From NCBI GenBank assembly GCA_025201365.1, contig JAIXMF010000177.1, positions 1-26,557 on the forward strand: 26,557 nt of DNA. The letters run 5' to 3'. This document shows positions 9,358 through 20,734 of the stretch, piece after piece. Each line of letters starts with the position of its first letter. Position 1 is the stretch's first letter. Source of the stretch: Syncephalis plumigaleata. Lineage: Eukaryota > Zoopagomycota > Zoopagomycetes > Zoopagales > Piptocephalidaceae. Below the pieces are notes generated by a model that worked only from the letters and a program-made list of their open reading frames with translations, did not search any database and had not been told where the DNA came from. Made by a program: the position numbers and the translations under genes.

Positions 9358-10302
9358 GTGCCACTCCGCACAATTGCATCGCCAGTTCAAACGAATTCAG
9401 TTGCAGCCGCTACATTCTCCCGACAAACTTGCTGCGTGGAATACTTACTAGACGGTATTGTTAGCGTAATGAGCAAGCGACTACACCAACGGCTCTTCAG
9501 TGCAATTGTATCGCTTTTCTATTGCATTAGCGGCAGTTATCAGCAAGCAGCCCTACAAGACTGTTGCGCCGAACATTTCCTATCAGCCATTCTTGATCCG
9601 GTGAATAAGGTGCTTTATGCGGGTGCACCATTTAAAAGCAATGAAACGAAGACGCTGATGTCACGTTTTCACGATACCACGGCTATGCCTCGTAACCGAG
9701 TAGCGAGACCACCGCATATTGCTCCTCCACCAATCCAGCGCACTCTTTACGTGATAGAGGAATCGCCACTCGAATTAGACAGCATCCAACACTCGCTCAA
9801 CTCGGTAGAGGCATTGTCACTCGAATCAGATAACGACCAGCACGCATCCATGCTGCCAAGTACACCGGAAGAAGAGCTCATCTTTGTAATCGAGGACTAC
9901 ACGGATAAGGTGGCATCCAATCCGCGTAAACGACCATTAGAGGATGAAGCTGATCTCGCTACGAGCTGCATGCCACGAACAAAGAAGGGTCGATTGCAAA
10001 TCCCGGTCAATACGTGCCAATGGCCACGAACACGTAAACGCACAACCATACGACATCGTACGCAGCCCTCATTCAAGCTGCCCGGCCTAGTACTCGTCTG
10101 CCCACCAATGGATGTAGACGATGACTATATGCTTAATACATCAACTACGCCAAATGATGCGCATCTTCCGATAATGTCATTCTCTCTGGCTCAAGAACTA
10201 CCGTGGATGGCCACAGCCAAACAGGATTGGACCAAGCAGCACACGTTGTTGATGCCTTCATTTGATTTAATGGAAGATGCTATGATCATTGATACCTACT
10301 AA
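9358..10302 (+). CDS. Hypothetical protein, probably nuclear and disordered
   Basis: This is an uninterrupted 314-codon ORF, unusual for a window where most genes have many introns. I do not recognise it. Residues 1-105 are mixed and Cys-containing; from about 110 it is Pro/Ser/Glu-rich with two basic clusters, RKRPLEDEAD and RTKKGR followed by RTRKRTTIR (about 195-240), resembling bipartite nuclear localisation signals. The C-terminal 60 residues are acidic and hydrophobic (DVDDDY, FDLMEDAMIID), like an activation or interaction segment. The start is uncertain: an internal Met at 9469 is equally plausible, and an upstream exon starting near 9293 could be spliced on. It is divergent from the single-codon-exon gene. 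Confidence 0.5.
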   Translation: MPLRTIASPVQTNSVAAATFSRQTCCVEYLLDGIVSVMSKRLHQRLFSAIVSLFYCISGSYQQAALQDCCAEHFLSAILDPVNKVLYAGAPFKSNETKTLMSRFHDTTAMPRNRVARPPHIAPPPIQRTLYVIEESPLELDSIQHSLNSVEALSLESDNDQHASMLPSTPEEELIFVIEDYTDKVASNPRKRPLEDEADLATSCMPRTKKGRLQIPVNTCQWPRTRKRTTIRHRTQPSFKLPGLVLVCPPMDVDDDYMLNTSTTPNDAHLPIMSFSLAQELPWMATAKQDWTKQHTLLMPSFDLMEDAMIIDTY

Positions 10303-10872
10303 TCCAATTCAAGATCTGTATACAACCACGCATCAAATGGAGTATTACCACATGGCTCCATGGACATTTACAATAGCAATAATTCGAAATTACAAAACAT
10401 CATTTAGTATCATTCAGTACCATATTTTGTTTAACGATCAGCTTTTGTATACAAGCTTATTTGTAATCTGTATTCTAGTAAACATATTAGCATCTTCATG
10501 CTCATTATGGCAAATTTTTAGTGCTCAACAATGGCAGTGTATCCTCTAATATAATATAATTGTTTATTAATATTTAACTAATGTCCTTTATTATTGTCTA
10601 AATGTACACATCATCATCATCATTTCAGAATACTCCATCAATGATGATGTGTATACCTGTTACAACCATCATGACTGGGTATATCCTATTGAAATGATTG
10701 TACTGAAATGATTGTATTGAATATAGATTGACACATAGTATCAGTCACTATTTGATATTTATGTAATAAACAAAATGAACTTGTAGCCATTTAAATAAAC
10801 CACGCGATGACATTAGTATACAAGTAATATGGCATTGTTTATATATTTTATGATTTTCTAATAGTAAGCTTA
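10303..10872. other. Convergent intergenic region
   Basis: AT-rich sequence between the 3' ends of the plus-strand ORF and MON1. It contains several AATAAA-like hexamers (for example near 10765 and 10794) suitable for polyadenylation of either gene, and a short CATCATCATCAT run near 10610. I see no gene or RNA. Confidence 0.5.
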
Positions 10873-12809
10873 TTAAAGTAAAACAGGTTGTGTTGCAAAT
10901 AATGTATGCTCTGCCTTCTGGATCCACCGAAGCAATGAGTTAATGGCAATGATAGCACTTGCTTTAGAAATGAACGGGCCAAAGATTGCGTATAACTCGA
11001 ATGAGGCCGAAGACTATCATAGTACATACTATTAGTAGTGATTAATACTCTCTAAATACTTTTTACAATTACCCATGCTAGCAATGTCTCTGTAGCCGTT
11101 GTACGATAATGGAACATGGACGGTGCTGATCTGCCGCGTAGTAAATCCGCTGCCTGCTGGTACAATCGAAATAGCCTAGACAATGAATCATGCGTATTAG
11201 CGTAGGTTATTTTGGAATATAGCGGGAATGATAGCTTCTTACCGTTGCTTTTCCTCCTCGCTACTCTCGATTGCATCTGCAATGGCGATCTGTTTACTTT
11301 GTGTTGAGCGAAACATGCAATGACGCAATCCCGGGATGCCCACATCCGCTAATACATTTGTTAGTCATTCTACTACAGCTGTACCCCTACTACTAACCAA
11401 TTGAAAACTGCGCCTCTTCTTTACTAATGGCAAGCAACTTCTCGAAGTAACCCGACACCTCTAATGACTAAGCAAAGTGGTTGCATTAGTATAAGCGTCG
11501 CAATATCTCATACTCTTCTTTTTTTCCCTTACCTCCTTCAGCCGTGACTGATAGTGTGATAATGCGAAGAACGCATCTTTATCATGTGACACTGCTACAA
11601 AACATATTTGTGGCGCCAAGTAAGATATGTACGCGCTGACAAACGCAGTACGATTAAGCCTAGGCAGACAAAGTGGCGTCCAAGTTTCTCCCGATCCATA
11701 ATTAGTCGATGTCGTGACCATATTAGTAAGGATATGAAGATCTACATACGCATACACATATATACACATATATATATGTAAATAAATAATGAGAATATTA
11801 CTGTTGTCATTTACATACCAAATGGATGTAATGGATGCTTTCGTGGATGTGCATAACTAACCATACGATTATTAATAAATAATGCGGCATATCCAGCCTC
11901 CTAATTATGCATCAACATTAGAATCCATACGATTATATGTCAATGCAATATTGTAGACAATACCTTCACATGAGCTGTCCTGAATGCTTGTGTTACGGCA
12001 CTCCTTAGGGAAGCATCGAGTCGAGCAGTGCGAACCGACTTGACCTCAGTAATTGGTTGCATTGACATCGCATCGACTATTGAATCGAATAGTTTCTCTG
12101 TACCTATCAGGTTTATATTACAGCGTATTAACTACTGTAATAGCAATGCTTAGTTTGTTTCCTACCAGCAAGTAAACGACGTAGATCGAAATTAACACGC
12201 TTATTAAATAGTCGTGCCAGTTGAGGTGCAGTTAGAATGCTTAATAATTGATTGTATAAATGTAATAGTTGTCCACGTAACTAACACCACTCATATTCGT
12301 TTAGTTAATGTTCGTGAATAGATGATGCACCCAGCTTCAATTGCCTACCTGACTTTCCGATTCACCTGATGTCGACACAGTAAGCAGATAGAGCGGGTAT
12401 CGATTTAGAAACACAAAACGATGACGTCCCGCATTGATACATCTATTGCACTATGCTTTATAGTCTAATCCTATTACAATCTATTCGACATATTCACGTA
12501 CCGTATTTGATCGCCACTACTTTCAAATGATGAAATAATGGCCTGTGCCACACCCAAATAACTGGAGATGACAGATTCATCGCCATATCTACTTGTGATA
12601 CTTGTGTTAGAAGGTGCGGCCAGTGTATATACTGCCACTTACCGCGAGTAGACGGGTTTCCCTGCACTGCTAAAGATAAAGAAATGCTTCCGGTCTTTTG
12701 GCCAGTTCGTTGTCATCGTCAAACGCTTCTCCTCAACACCACGCTTATGCGGTAGTTTTACGCCATTAGCCGTAATGGCTACGTTATCTGATGACGGAGT
12801 GCCCTTCAT
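10873..12809 (-). CDS. MON1: MON1, vacuolar fusion protein (Mon1-Ccz1 Rab7 GEF subunit)
   Basis: Mon1 pairs with Ccz1 as the guanine-nucleotide exchange factor for Ypt7/Rab7 on late endosomes and vacuoles. My exon model is 12809-12643, 12588-12502, 12442-12349, 12280-12166, 12103-11964, 11900-11819, 11741-11533, 11458-11398, 11348-11243, 11175-11073 and 11013-10873. It sums to 1305 nt, 434 residues, in frame throughout. Family signatures are KHFFIFSSAGKPVYSRYGDE (first longin domain, split by intron 1), GESESQ, QLLHLYNQLLSILTAPQLAR, FDLRRLLAGTEKLFD, GETWTPLCLP and the C-terminal LRWIQKAEHTLF. The N-terminus before the longin domain is short (about 45 residues) compared with animal and yeast Mon1, so an upstream exon is possible. 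The start chosen is the first in-frame ATG of exon 1. Confidence 0.95.
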
Positions 12810-13083
12810 CGTTGACCAGTAAGTGAACTACAGGAATAGGATAGATTGGTAAGGGAAACACGATAGAATGGAATAGAGAAGTGGAATTCCCCATCCCATC
12901 TGTAACTAGAAACATATTATTCATGTTTATATTTAGTGGTGAATAATGGACACAGTCCAATGTGTCAATCCGAATCACGCTTAATCCAATTCGCCCAATT
13001 CTGTTGGATTTCTTTTTCTTTTTTTTGACAGCAATTTATTGTTTTTATTGTTTCATTTCTTTACGAATAGATACTGAATCAGA
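12810..13083. promoter_or_regulatory. Divergent promoter region between MON1 and MRD1
   Basis: 274 bp between the two start codons, which point away from each other. It has a T-rich tract at 13010-13026. A 64-codon minus ORF (12978-12784) overlaps the MON1 start in another frame and has no family features. Confidence 0.5.
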
Positions 13084-16000
13084 ATGTAAGTAACGATGCA
13101 TATACTTGCCAGATAAATAGCTATTAACCACGAATACAGGTCGCGTATTATAGTCAAAGACCTGCCGCGTTATCTGAACGAAGACCGTCTTCGAGAGCAC
13201 TTTACCAGTATAGGAGAAGTCACCGATGTTCGACTAATGCGAACAGCGTAAGTATTCCGATGAATTTGTAGGAAGCAACCGACTAATATAGCATGTATAG
13301 TAAGGGTGTTTCTCGACGATTCGCATATATTGGCTATAAAGCAGAGCATGAAGCACAAAAAGCGATATCTCACTTTAACGGCACATTTATCGATACTTCT
13401 CGCATCGTTGTTGAGCAGGCTAAAGCGGTAAGTGGCCAACTAGTTCATCAGTTCATGATGTATGCAAGCACTATATTAATAACTAACTATTTTTTATATT
13501 TTCTTAGCGCAATGATCCAACACTAGCTGCACCCTTAGGACTTCACTCGGCGAAAAGTGAGAGTAATGTGCGAGGGCGAACAGACGATACAGCAACTACA
13601 AATGATCATTCGCATAAACGTCTCAATAACAAGCAATCGACAAAGTCTGATGATGTCAAGACAGACGAACGACTACAAGAGTTTCTCCAAGTGATGCAAC
13701 CACGTATTAAATCCAAAGCATGGGCCAATGAAGACGGTAGAATAGTCGATGCACGTCCCAGTACTGTTCAGCAGCAGCAGCAGAAAAAGAAAACAACCGA
13801 TGTTATCGAAGTGGCTAACAAGAAACCAGGAGGCAATGGCATGATTGTAAAAAAGATACACACCAAATTCGATGATGATGATGATGATGCTAGCGATAAT
13901 GAAGAAGGAGCAAGAAATGGGCATCATATTGCTAATACTAATACAGCTTCTCATCATGATGATAATGACAATGACGATGATAACAATGATGCCATGATGA
14001 TACTACCTGCTCAGAACTCGATGGCACATAATGCATCAGTATCTAATCTGGACTACTTACGCTCCAAGATGGTATTACAAACTGATTTGGAAATGGCAAG
14101 TCATACTAGTGTATTAAACATCGATTAAATCATTGATTAATGAACTTGGTTATTTAGGATGTAGCAGCATCGAATGAAGTACACGACACTACAGAGTCAA
14201 CAGAGAAAGTAGATGAGACGACGAGTAATCTAAGTCGACTCGATATCATTGATACTACGGCAAATGATTATCAAACACCTGAAGCGCAGATTATGGATAC
14301 TGGTCGATTGTTCCTACGTAATCTCGCCTATACATGCACAGAAGATGATCTACGCCCAATATTTGCTCCATTTGGCCCATTGGCCGAAGTGCAACTGCCC
14401 ATAGATCGAGAAACGAAAAAGTCCAAGGGATTTGCCTATATCACTTATGTGATGCCGGAACATGCTGTTAAAGCATATCAGGCAATGGATAGACAATCGT
14501 TACAAGGTCGTATACTGCATGTTCTACCGGCCAAGGAGAAACCACGTCCGGCAGCATCTGATGAAACACTCTCGGTGAAGAAAGCACGCGAGAAGAAGCG
14601 TAAAGCGCAAGCTGGCAATGATTTCAATTGGAATACGCTTTACATGAATGTAAGTGATAGTGCTATCCGAATGTAACGATTGATTGATTTATCTATTATA
14701 TATAGAGCGATGCTGTGATGGATGCTATTGCAGATAAATTGGGAGTGGCCAAAGCAGAAATACTCGATCCAAGTGCAGAGAACATGGCCGTACGAATGGC
14801 ATTGGCCGAAACGCAGATTATCAATGATACCAAGGGTTATCTAGAACAGGTGAGAGCAATAGTAATCTAATAATGAATATTACAATAGTATTACTAGATT
14901 ATTGACAGGATTATACTACGATAATAGCATGGTATTTGTTTAGATGCATTTGAAAAGAAAGAACGTAGCGAGACAGTTATTCTAGTAAAGAATATACCGC
15001 ATGGCACAACAGAAGAACAGATGCACGGTCTATTTAGTAAATATGGTGAATTAGGTCGAGTAAGTTAATCACTTTATATAATCAAATAGATAATGTATAT
15101 GATGATTAACCGTAAACACATGTACTATTAGATTATTGTGCCGCCAGCTCAAACAATCGCCATTGTTGAATATTTGGAACCGACAGAGGCACGAGCTGCA
15201 TTCAAACAACTAGCGTATAGTCGTTACAAGTCATCACTGTTGTATTTGGAGAAGGCACCATTAGGCATCTTCACGCATGGTTATCACGAATCGAAACAGG
15301 CCGCGGTCATGCAAGCACAATCAACACAACGTAAAGCGGATGTGGAAGCCTTACTCGAGTCGAATCAAACCACCGAGGATCACTATGATAATGACATTGG
15401 CACATCTACCCTGTTCATTAAGAATCTCAACTTTGACACTACAGAGGCCACACTTCGTGATGTCTTTGCACCGGTGGGTCAACTAAGGAAGGTGACCATA
15501 CGAAGGAAGAAGGATCCGAAACGACCTGGTCAGCTATTGTCTATGGGATTCGGATTTATCGAGTTTGCAGGCGAGGATACCGCGAATCGAGCATTGAAGT
15601 CGTTACAAGGATTTGTGGTGGATGGACATGCACTTCAGCTAAAGATCTCGTCGCAATCTAACATGGACGAGATTAGCGGATCATCCACGAAGAACAAGGC
15701 CAGCACTGGTACTAAATTAATCGTACGCAATATTCCATTCGAGGCAACACGTAAGGATATTATGGAATTGTTCAGGTAAGTAGTAATACAAGAGGAGATA
15801 CAGCTAGCAAGTGATTAATGATTCCATTCTACCAATGGCGATTAGTGCTTATGGTCAGTTGAAAACGGTGCGCTTACCCAAGAAATACGCTGGTGGTCAT
15901 CGTGGTTTTGCCTTTATCGAGTTCTTGGGTCAACAGGAAGCGAAGAATGCCATGAAACATCTTACGAATACGCATTTATACGGGCGTCATTTGGTCATTG

Positions 16001-16236
16001 AAGCAGCTGAAGACATTGCAGATCTGGATGTTATGCGTAAACGTGTCGATGAACAATACGAAAAACATATCCTTTATTACACTTGACTAGATAGATAGAT
16101 AGATAGATAGATAATTGCTTAACTCTTATGATTACTGACTAGTGCAGCTGCTTCTGCGAGTAAACGTCGTAGATTAGACATGGACGGTATTCTATCGATG
16201 GGTGGCGAGGATGCAGCCATGTCAGACGAGGATTAA
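13084..16236 (+). CDS. MRD1: MRD1, multiple-RRM ribosome biogenesis protein
   Basis: Homologue of yeast Mrd1/animal RBM19, a nucleolar component of the 90S pre-ribosome needed for early 18S processing. Exons are 13084-13085, 13140-13247, 13301-13427, 13508-14095, 14158-14649, 14706-14849, 14928-15059, 15132-15775, 15846-16066 and 16136-16236, giving 2559 nt, 852 residues (yeast Mrd1 is close to this length). Five RRMs: residues about 3-79 ([11 protein letters not shown]), 324-400 ([12 protein letters not shown]), 500-575 ([13 protein letters not shown]), 620-705 ([14 protein letters not shown]) and 725-805 ([13 protein letters not shown]). A disordered Asp/Asn-rich linker follows RRM1, encoded partly by a GAT run at 13870-13889. 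The C-terminus is basic then acidic (SKRRRLD ... MSDED). Oddities: the start codon is split AT|G by intron 1; intron 4 (14096-14157) has a GC donor, GCAAGT; the last intron is U12-type AT-AC. Confidence 0.95.
16067..16135 (+). other. U12-type AT-AC intron in MRD1
   Basis: The donor is ATATCCTTT, an exact match to the U12-type 5' consensus. The branch region TTGCTTAACTC (about 16114-16124) fits the TTCCTTAAC consensus, with AC at 16134-16135 about 13 nt later. There is no GT or GC donor nearby. Using these sites leaves 1 nt carried over and joins in frame to the final exon ending TAA at 16236. The intron is 69 nt and contains a GATA microsatellite (16087-16113). Confidence 0.85.
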
Positions 16237-16491
16237 TCAACCAGCTAATCAACAGTATTAATAGAATAACTTAATAAATTAATGATTTTTGTATGGTAAA
16301 TAATTATCATCACATTAGTATCACATTATAGGAGTAATTACTTTTCACACAGTCCAGAACATTTCTATTGCTATTATCGTTATTACTATTCAGTATTGTT
16401 GCCATTATCATATTTCTTGCTAGCAGAACGCACTAGATTGCTTTGCATATTCTTATTATTATTATTTACGCTTGTGGTGTACGCTATCGCC

Positions 16492-18585
16492 ATGTCGTTT
16501 CAACGGCGTACTCGGCTATGTGATGCTTGTCAGGCCAATATCACCAATATAGTACGTATCAAGTGTGCCACCTGCGATGACGCCGAGTACTGTGTCGAAT
16601 GTTTCGCTCAAGGCAAGGAAACTGGCAATCACAAAGCGAATCACGACTATCGAGTCATGGTAAGTGTGGAGGGAGACGACTAGGTACAACGTGGTCATTA
16701 CTAGGCCGCGATACAAGGTTAATGGAGTAGTCATGCGACTGATCTAACCAGCATACTCACTCTAGGATCGACTCACCTTTTCGATTCTTGAGAATGACTG
16801 GGGCGCCGACGAAGAACTGCTATTTATGGAGGGTTTAAAGACCTGCGGTATGGGTAATTGGGCCTCGATCGGCGACCATATAGGCACGAAGACCAAGGAA
16901 CAGTGTGAATCTCACTATTTAAACGTGTTCGTTAACTCGCCTAACTGGCCCTTACCCGTAAGTGGTATAGTACTACTACTGCTACTACAATGAATGTTAT
17001 CGGGTAGTATTTGCTAATCATAAAGATGTTGCTCATGATAGACATCGCTAGTGGATGGAGACACATCCATGGATACGAATGCATCGAAAAAACGCGTTCA
17101 TGCACCATCTCGAGATGATGGTAAGTGTGTAATAATGGCAATGTCATAGATATATCATGCTAATAGCGATTAATCGTTATTATTATTACTTGCTAGCTAC
17201 TACGATGAAAGTAAGTGCTCTGATAGAGTAGTAATAGTAGCAATGTATGTGTGTAATGGATAGATTAACGAAATGATACAATTAGAGTCAACCGTCCAAT
17301 CATGAGATTGTAGGATACATGCCGGGTCGATTAGAATTCGAACAGGAATACGAGAATGAAGCGGAAAACTCGATCAAGGATCTCGTATTCTATGAAGATG
17401 ATGCCGATGAAGATATGGGTAAGTAGAAGAAACAATCTCTATATTGGTTTGGTATGCTTGATACTAATGACATAGGATAGAATTGAAAATAACACTGTTA
17501 CACATATATAATGCAAAGTTGGATCGAAGAGAAGCAAAGAAAAAGCTAATTTTCGAGCGTGGTCTACTGGAATATCGTAAAGTAAGTAATATAGCATGGT
17601 ATCTGTTGTAGTAGACGTGTATACTAATCATGATCATGTCCATGATTAGAATCAAGCCAATGAGAGAAAACTCGCCAAGGAGGATCGTGATCTACTCAAC
17701 CGATGTAAAGTATTTGCTAAAATGATGACTAAAGAGGATTTCGATGAATTTGTCAATGGATTAATTAGTGAGTGACATGCGTAATAGTTTATTAGTTGAT
17801 CAATCAGTATTGACTAATAATGAACTATATAGACGAGAGACGTATTCGACGTCGTATTGCCGAATTGCAAGAGTATCGTCAAAATGGTATTCGTACAGAA
17901 AGTGCAGCAGCAGCTTATGAACGACAAAAGGAACAACGTGTAAGTAACACATTGATTGTATGGAATAACGAGGATTGCCCTTGCTAAACATTGATGTACA
18001 CATGTATATTTTATAGTTATCGGCAACAAAGTTTATGATGGCTCGAGATACGTACGCCTACACTGATCGTACATCTCGACCAAGTGCACGCCACACTAGA
18101 GAGGTAGGAAGTTACGCACCAGTATTACGAATACTATCCAGACTAATCTACGAACAAACACTGCTTGTACTTCTTTATGTAATAGTCTACACCACCACCT
18201 GTTACATCACAGAAGAGTATGGGTCGTAAACCAGGTAATTTAATTATTAGTCAATTGATGTCAAATGATTTACTATATGGAACTAATCACTGAACTTGAT
18301 TTATACGCGTTGTTGTTATATATAGCCAATCCATTGGATATCACGGAAGCTGATGGTATTCATTTATTGTCGATCGACGAGCAAGAGTTGTGTTCCGCTT
18401 TACGTATTCTACCCAAACCGTATCTGGTCATTAAGGAGACCATTCTCAATGAGTATACACGTCGTGGCACGTTACGACGTCGACAAGCACGAGAGCTTAT
18501 AAAAATCGATGTCAATAAGACAAGTCGTATTTATGATTTCTTTATGAAAATGGGCTGGATTCGCGCACCCATTAAGGATCCATAA
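16492..18585 (+). CDS. ADA2: ADA2, SAGA histone acetyltransferase module adaptor
   Basis: Ada2 binds Gcn5 and Ada3 in SAGA/ADA and stimulates nucleosomal H3 acetylation. Exons are 16492-16659, 16766-16957, 17042-17120, 17197-17210, 17286-17418, 17481-17581, 17650-17767, 17833-17939, 18017-18103, 18186-18234 and 18326-18585, giving 1308 nt, 435 residues, in frame. Domains: ZZ zinc finger, residues 10-51 (C10, C13, C25, C28, C34, C37, H47, H51); SANT/Myb, about 60-115 ([35 protein letters not shown]); ADA2 central region, about 155-330 ([26 protein letters not shown]); C-terminal SWIRM, about 350-435 ([32 protein letters not shown]). Exon 4 is only 14 nt. The start is the Met just before the ZZ finger; an upstream in-frame Met at 16396 gives a hydrophobic leader not expected in a nuclear protein. 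Poly(A)-like AATAAA lies near 18627. Confidence 0.96.
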
Positions 18586-18876
18586 TCATGGCATTACTAT
18601 TTACATTGCTCGTCGTATGTTGTATAAATAAAAGCGAACTATAAACACTATAATAATACTACTAATAATCATGATGATCATACCATTCACTCATGTCATG
18701 TCATTTAGTAATCAAACCACATTTATACAATTCGATAAGCAAACATTATAATAACACGCAACAATTAATGTAACTAAAATAAATGGTCAGAATATCGTAG
18801 TGTATTGTGGCTCTGTATACGAAACGATAATGTGAAAGAAATAAGCACAAATCCTAAATATAAGAAGAGAAAGGAT

Positions 18877-19788
18877 TTAGAACTTGGTGAATTGCTTGGC
18901 ACCCTTGACGTTCTGCTTCTGGACCTTGAGTACGTTGAAGCGAACAGTCTTTGAGAGTGGGCTAGAGTTTACAAATAATGATCATTGGTTAGTATCAATA
19001 ATACACGACTATAATAATAATTCCTCTCAAACAAATGAATGACTACTTACCGGCACTGACCAACAGTGACGAGATCACCGTTCTTAACATCAATGAAAGC
19101 TGGCGACAAGTGAGCAGCTACGTTCTTGTGACGCTTCTCGTAACGGTTGTACTTCTTGATGTAGTGCAAGTAGTCACGACGCAAGATGACGGTACGCTTC
19201 ATTTTAGTGGAGACAACGACACCCGACAAGATACGACCGCGGATGGAGACGTTGCCGGTGAATGGGCACTTCTTGTCGATGTAGTGGCCGTGGATAGCCT
19301 CCTTTGGTGTCTTGAAGCCAAGACCAACATCTTTGTACCAGCGTTGGTTCTTGCCCTTCTTGGCAGCCAACTTGGAGTTTAGGAAAACACCCTGTTGCTT
19401 TTGGAAAGCTTTCTCAACCTAGATATAGCAGAATGATAAGAGGTGAGTATAAGAAGCAAAAAGTATTGCTACTGCCACCAGTAGAAATAGCCATGATGTA
19501 TAAAGACGAGTGCATCAATATTGACAAAGCAAGCAAAGCAACAGTATATATAGCTATCAATCTATCGCTTAATGGCGATAACACTAATAGTGCTATAGCA
19601 TATATAGATAGGAGATCATACAAGTCTAAATCTCAATCGCTAATCTTTTCTTTTTCTTTTTGCATATATGAGCTTTAATTGACCGTTCCTTCTATCGTTA
19701 CTTTGTCGCCTGTACAAGCTAGCTTTGTCTATATCGACGACACCGTGAATATACGGCTATCATATTGATTACTTACCTGCTCGGACAT
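18877..19788 (-). CDS. RPS11: Small ribosomal subunit protein S11 (uS17)
   Basis: Cytosolic 40S protein that binds 18S rRNA. Exons are 19788-19777 (12 nt, MSEQ), 19418-19051 and 18961-18877; 465 nt, 154 residues, close to the usual eukaryotic length. Signatures: [65 protein letters not shown] and C-terminal GAKQFTKF. The first intron (19419-19776, 358 nt) is the longest ordinary intron in the window, as is common for ribosomal protein genes; I see no clear C/D-box snoRNA in it. Codons in exon 2 are more GC-rich and regular than in neighbours, consistent with high expression. Convergent with ADA2. Confidence 0.97.
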
Positions 19789-19985
19789 GTTGGCTGGTGA
19801 TCTGCACACTGTTCTTCACAGACGCGTGATTCAGTGAGGAGTAAAAGAGGAGGAAAAAAAGGAGCCAGATGCAGAATGGCGGCACTTCATTTTCCAGTTG
19901 TGCAAAAAGTGTTAAACTGTCTTTTCCTCTTTTCTTCCTGAAAACTAGCAAAATTATTTGTACCCTTGTCGTGAATGTTTATTTG

Positions 19986-20010
19986 TCGTATCGTATCGTA
20001 TCGTATCGTA
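19986..20010. repeat. (TCGTA)5 microsatellite
   Basis: Five perfect TCGTA units in the RPS11/UPF0357 intergenic region. Confidence 0.95.
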
Positions 20011-20566
20011 TACATTAACAAGTATTAGCGCGTAATAGAACTACGATGACTGTGTGCAAATATTCTATTTACTAGTAGGTTGACATTCTACTAAGCTGAA
20101 TGAATAATAAATAACTATAGTTTATAGATGAATGGAAATGAGACACTGTTTATTATCAGTATGATATACAATTATTTGTACTAGTGTATTATTGCATCAA
20201 TTCATAAGGAAACAAAGCAACTCTAATGAATAGTCTAAGGCAGAGTAATAATAATAACAATCATAGTAGATGACCATGAAACATCAGAGCATGGCTACTA
20301 TTCAGTATATTATAGTCGTACTAAATGAATATGAAACTATCCATATTGTTAATGGAATACTCCATTTGTTCGGAAGAATTATCCGTCTAACACTGATTGA
20401 CTAAATGGAATGGGATGAACAACGATGATGCTGCCCATATATCCTATGTTTGCCTTGACCACCACCAACCACGCACAATTAAACCACGAGTAATCGCCAA
20501 GAATTCCTACCTCCGTTAGTAATCGTGTCCTCGTTCTCCCTCGCCTATTCCCCTTTTTAGTTGTGT

Positions 20567-20576
20567 TATATAAAAG
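20567..20576 (+). promoter_or_regulatory. Candidate TATA box for the UPF0357 gene
   Basis: TATATAAAAG, 159 bp upstream of the start codon at 20735. The distance implies a 5' UTR of roughly 100-130 nt. Assigned by motif only. Confidence 0.45.
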
Positions 20577-20734
20577 CCTGGTAGTATTCCAAGTGTATTT
20601 CACGGTACTAGTCCATTATACTCTTCTACTTCGCCGTAATCTATACCACCACCACTACAACACTCGAGTCTATTTCGCTTGTTAGAAGCTTGTCCGCTTA
20701 TTATTGTTACGCTTTCTTCTGCAATCATAATACT

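Larger units (their letters stand above)
19789..20734. promoter_or_regulatory. Divergent promoter region between RPS11 and UPF0357 gene
   Basis: 946 bp with no ORF of recognisable content. It holds a (TCGTA)5 microsatellite (19986-20010) and TATATAAAAG at 20567-20576, a good TATA-box candidate for the plus-strand gene about 160 bp downstream, followed by pyrimidine-rich sequence near 20620-20720. No tRNA or snRNA recognised. Confidence 0.5.

Noticed and set aside
13673-13957. Minus ORF antisense to MRD1
   Set aside because: Shadow of the Asp/Asn-rich linker (GAT runs read as Ile/Ser); the plus frame is confirmed by the MRD1 model.
16396-16491. Upstream in-frame Met for ADA2
   Set aside because: It would add a hydrophobic leader before the ZZ finger, unlike any Ada2; the Met at 16492 fits the family.
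19035-19382. Plus ORF of 115 codons over RPS11
   Set aside because: Antisense shadow of a highly conserved ribosomal protein exon.
19419-19776. snoRNA in RPS11 intron 1
   Set aside because: Ribosomal protein introns often host snoRNAs, but I could not find a C/D box pair or an H/ACA arrangement by eye.
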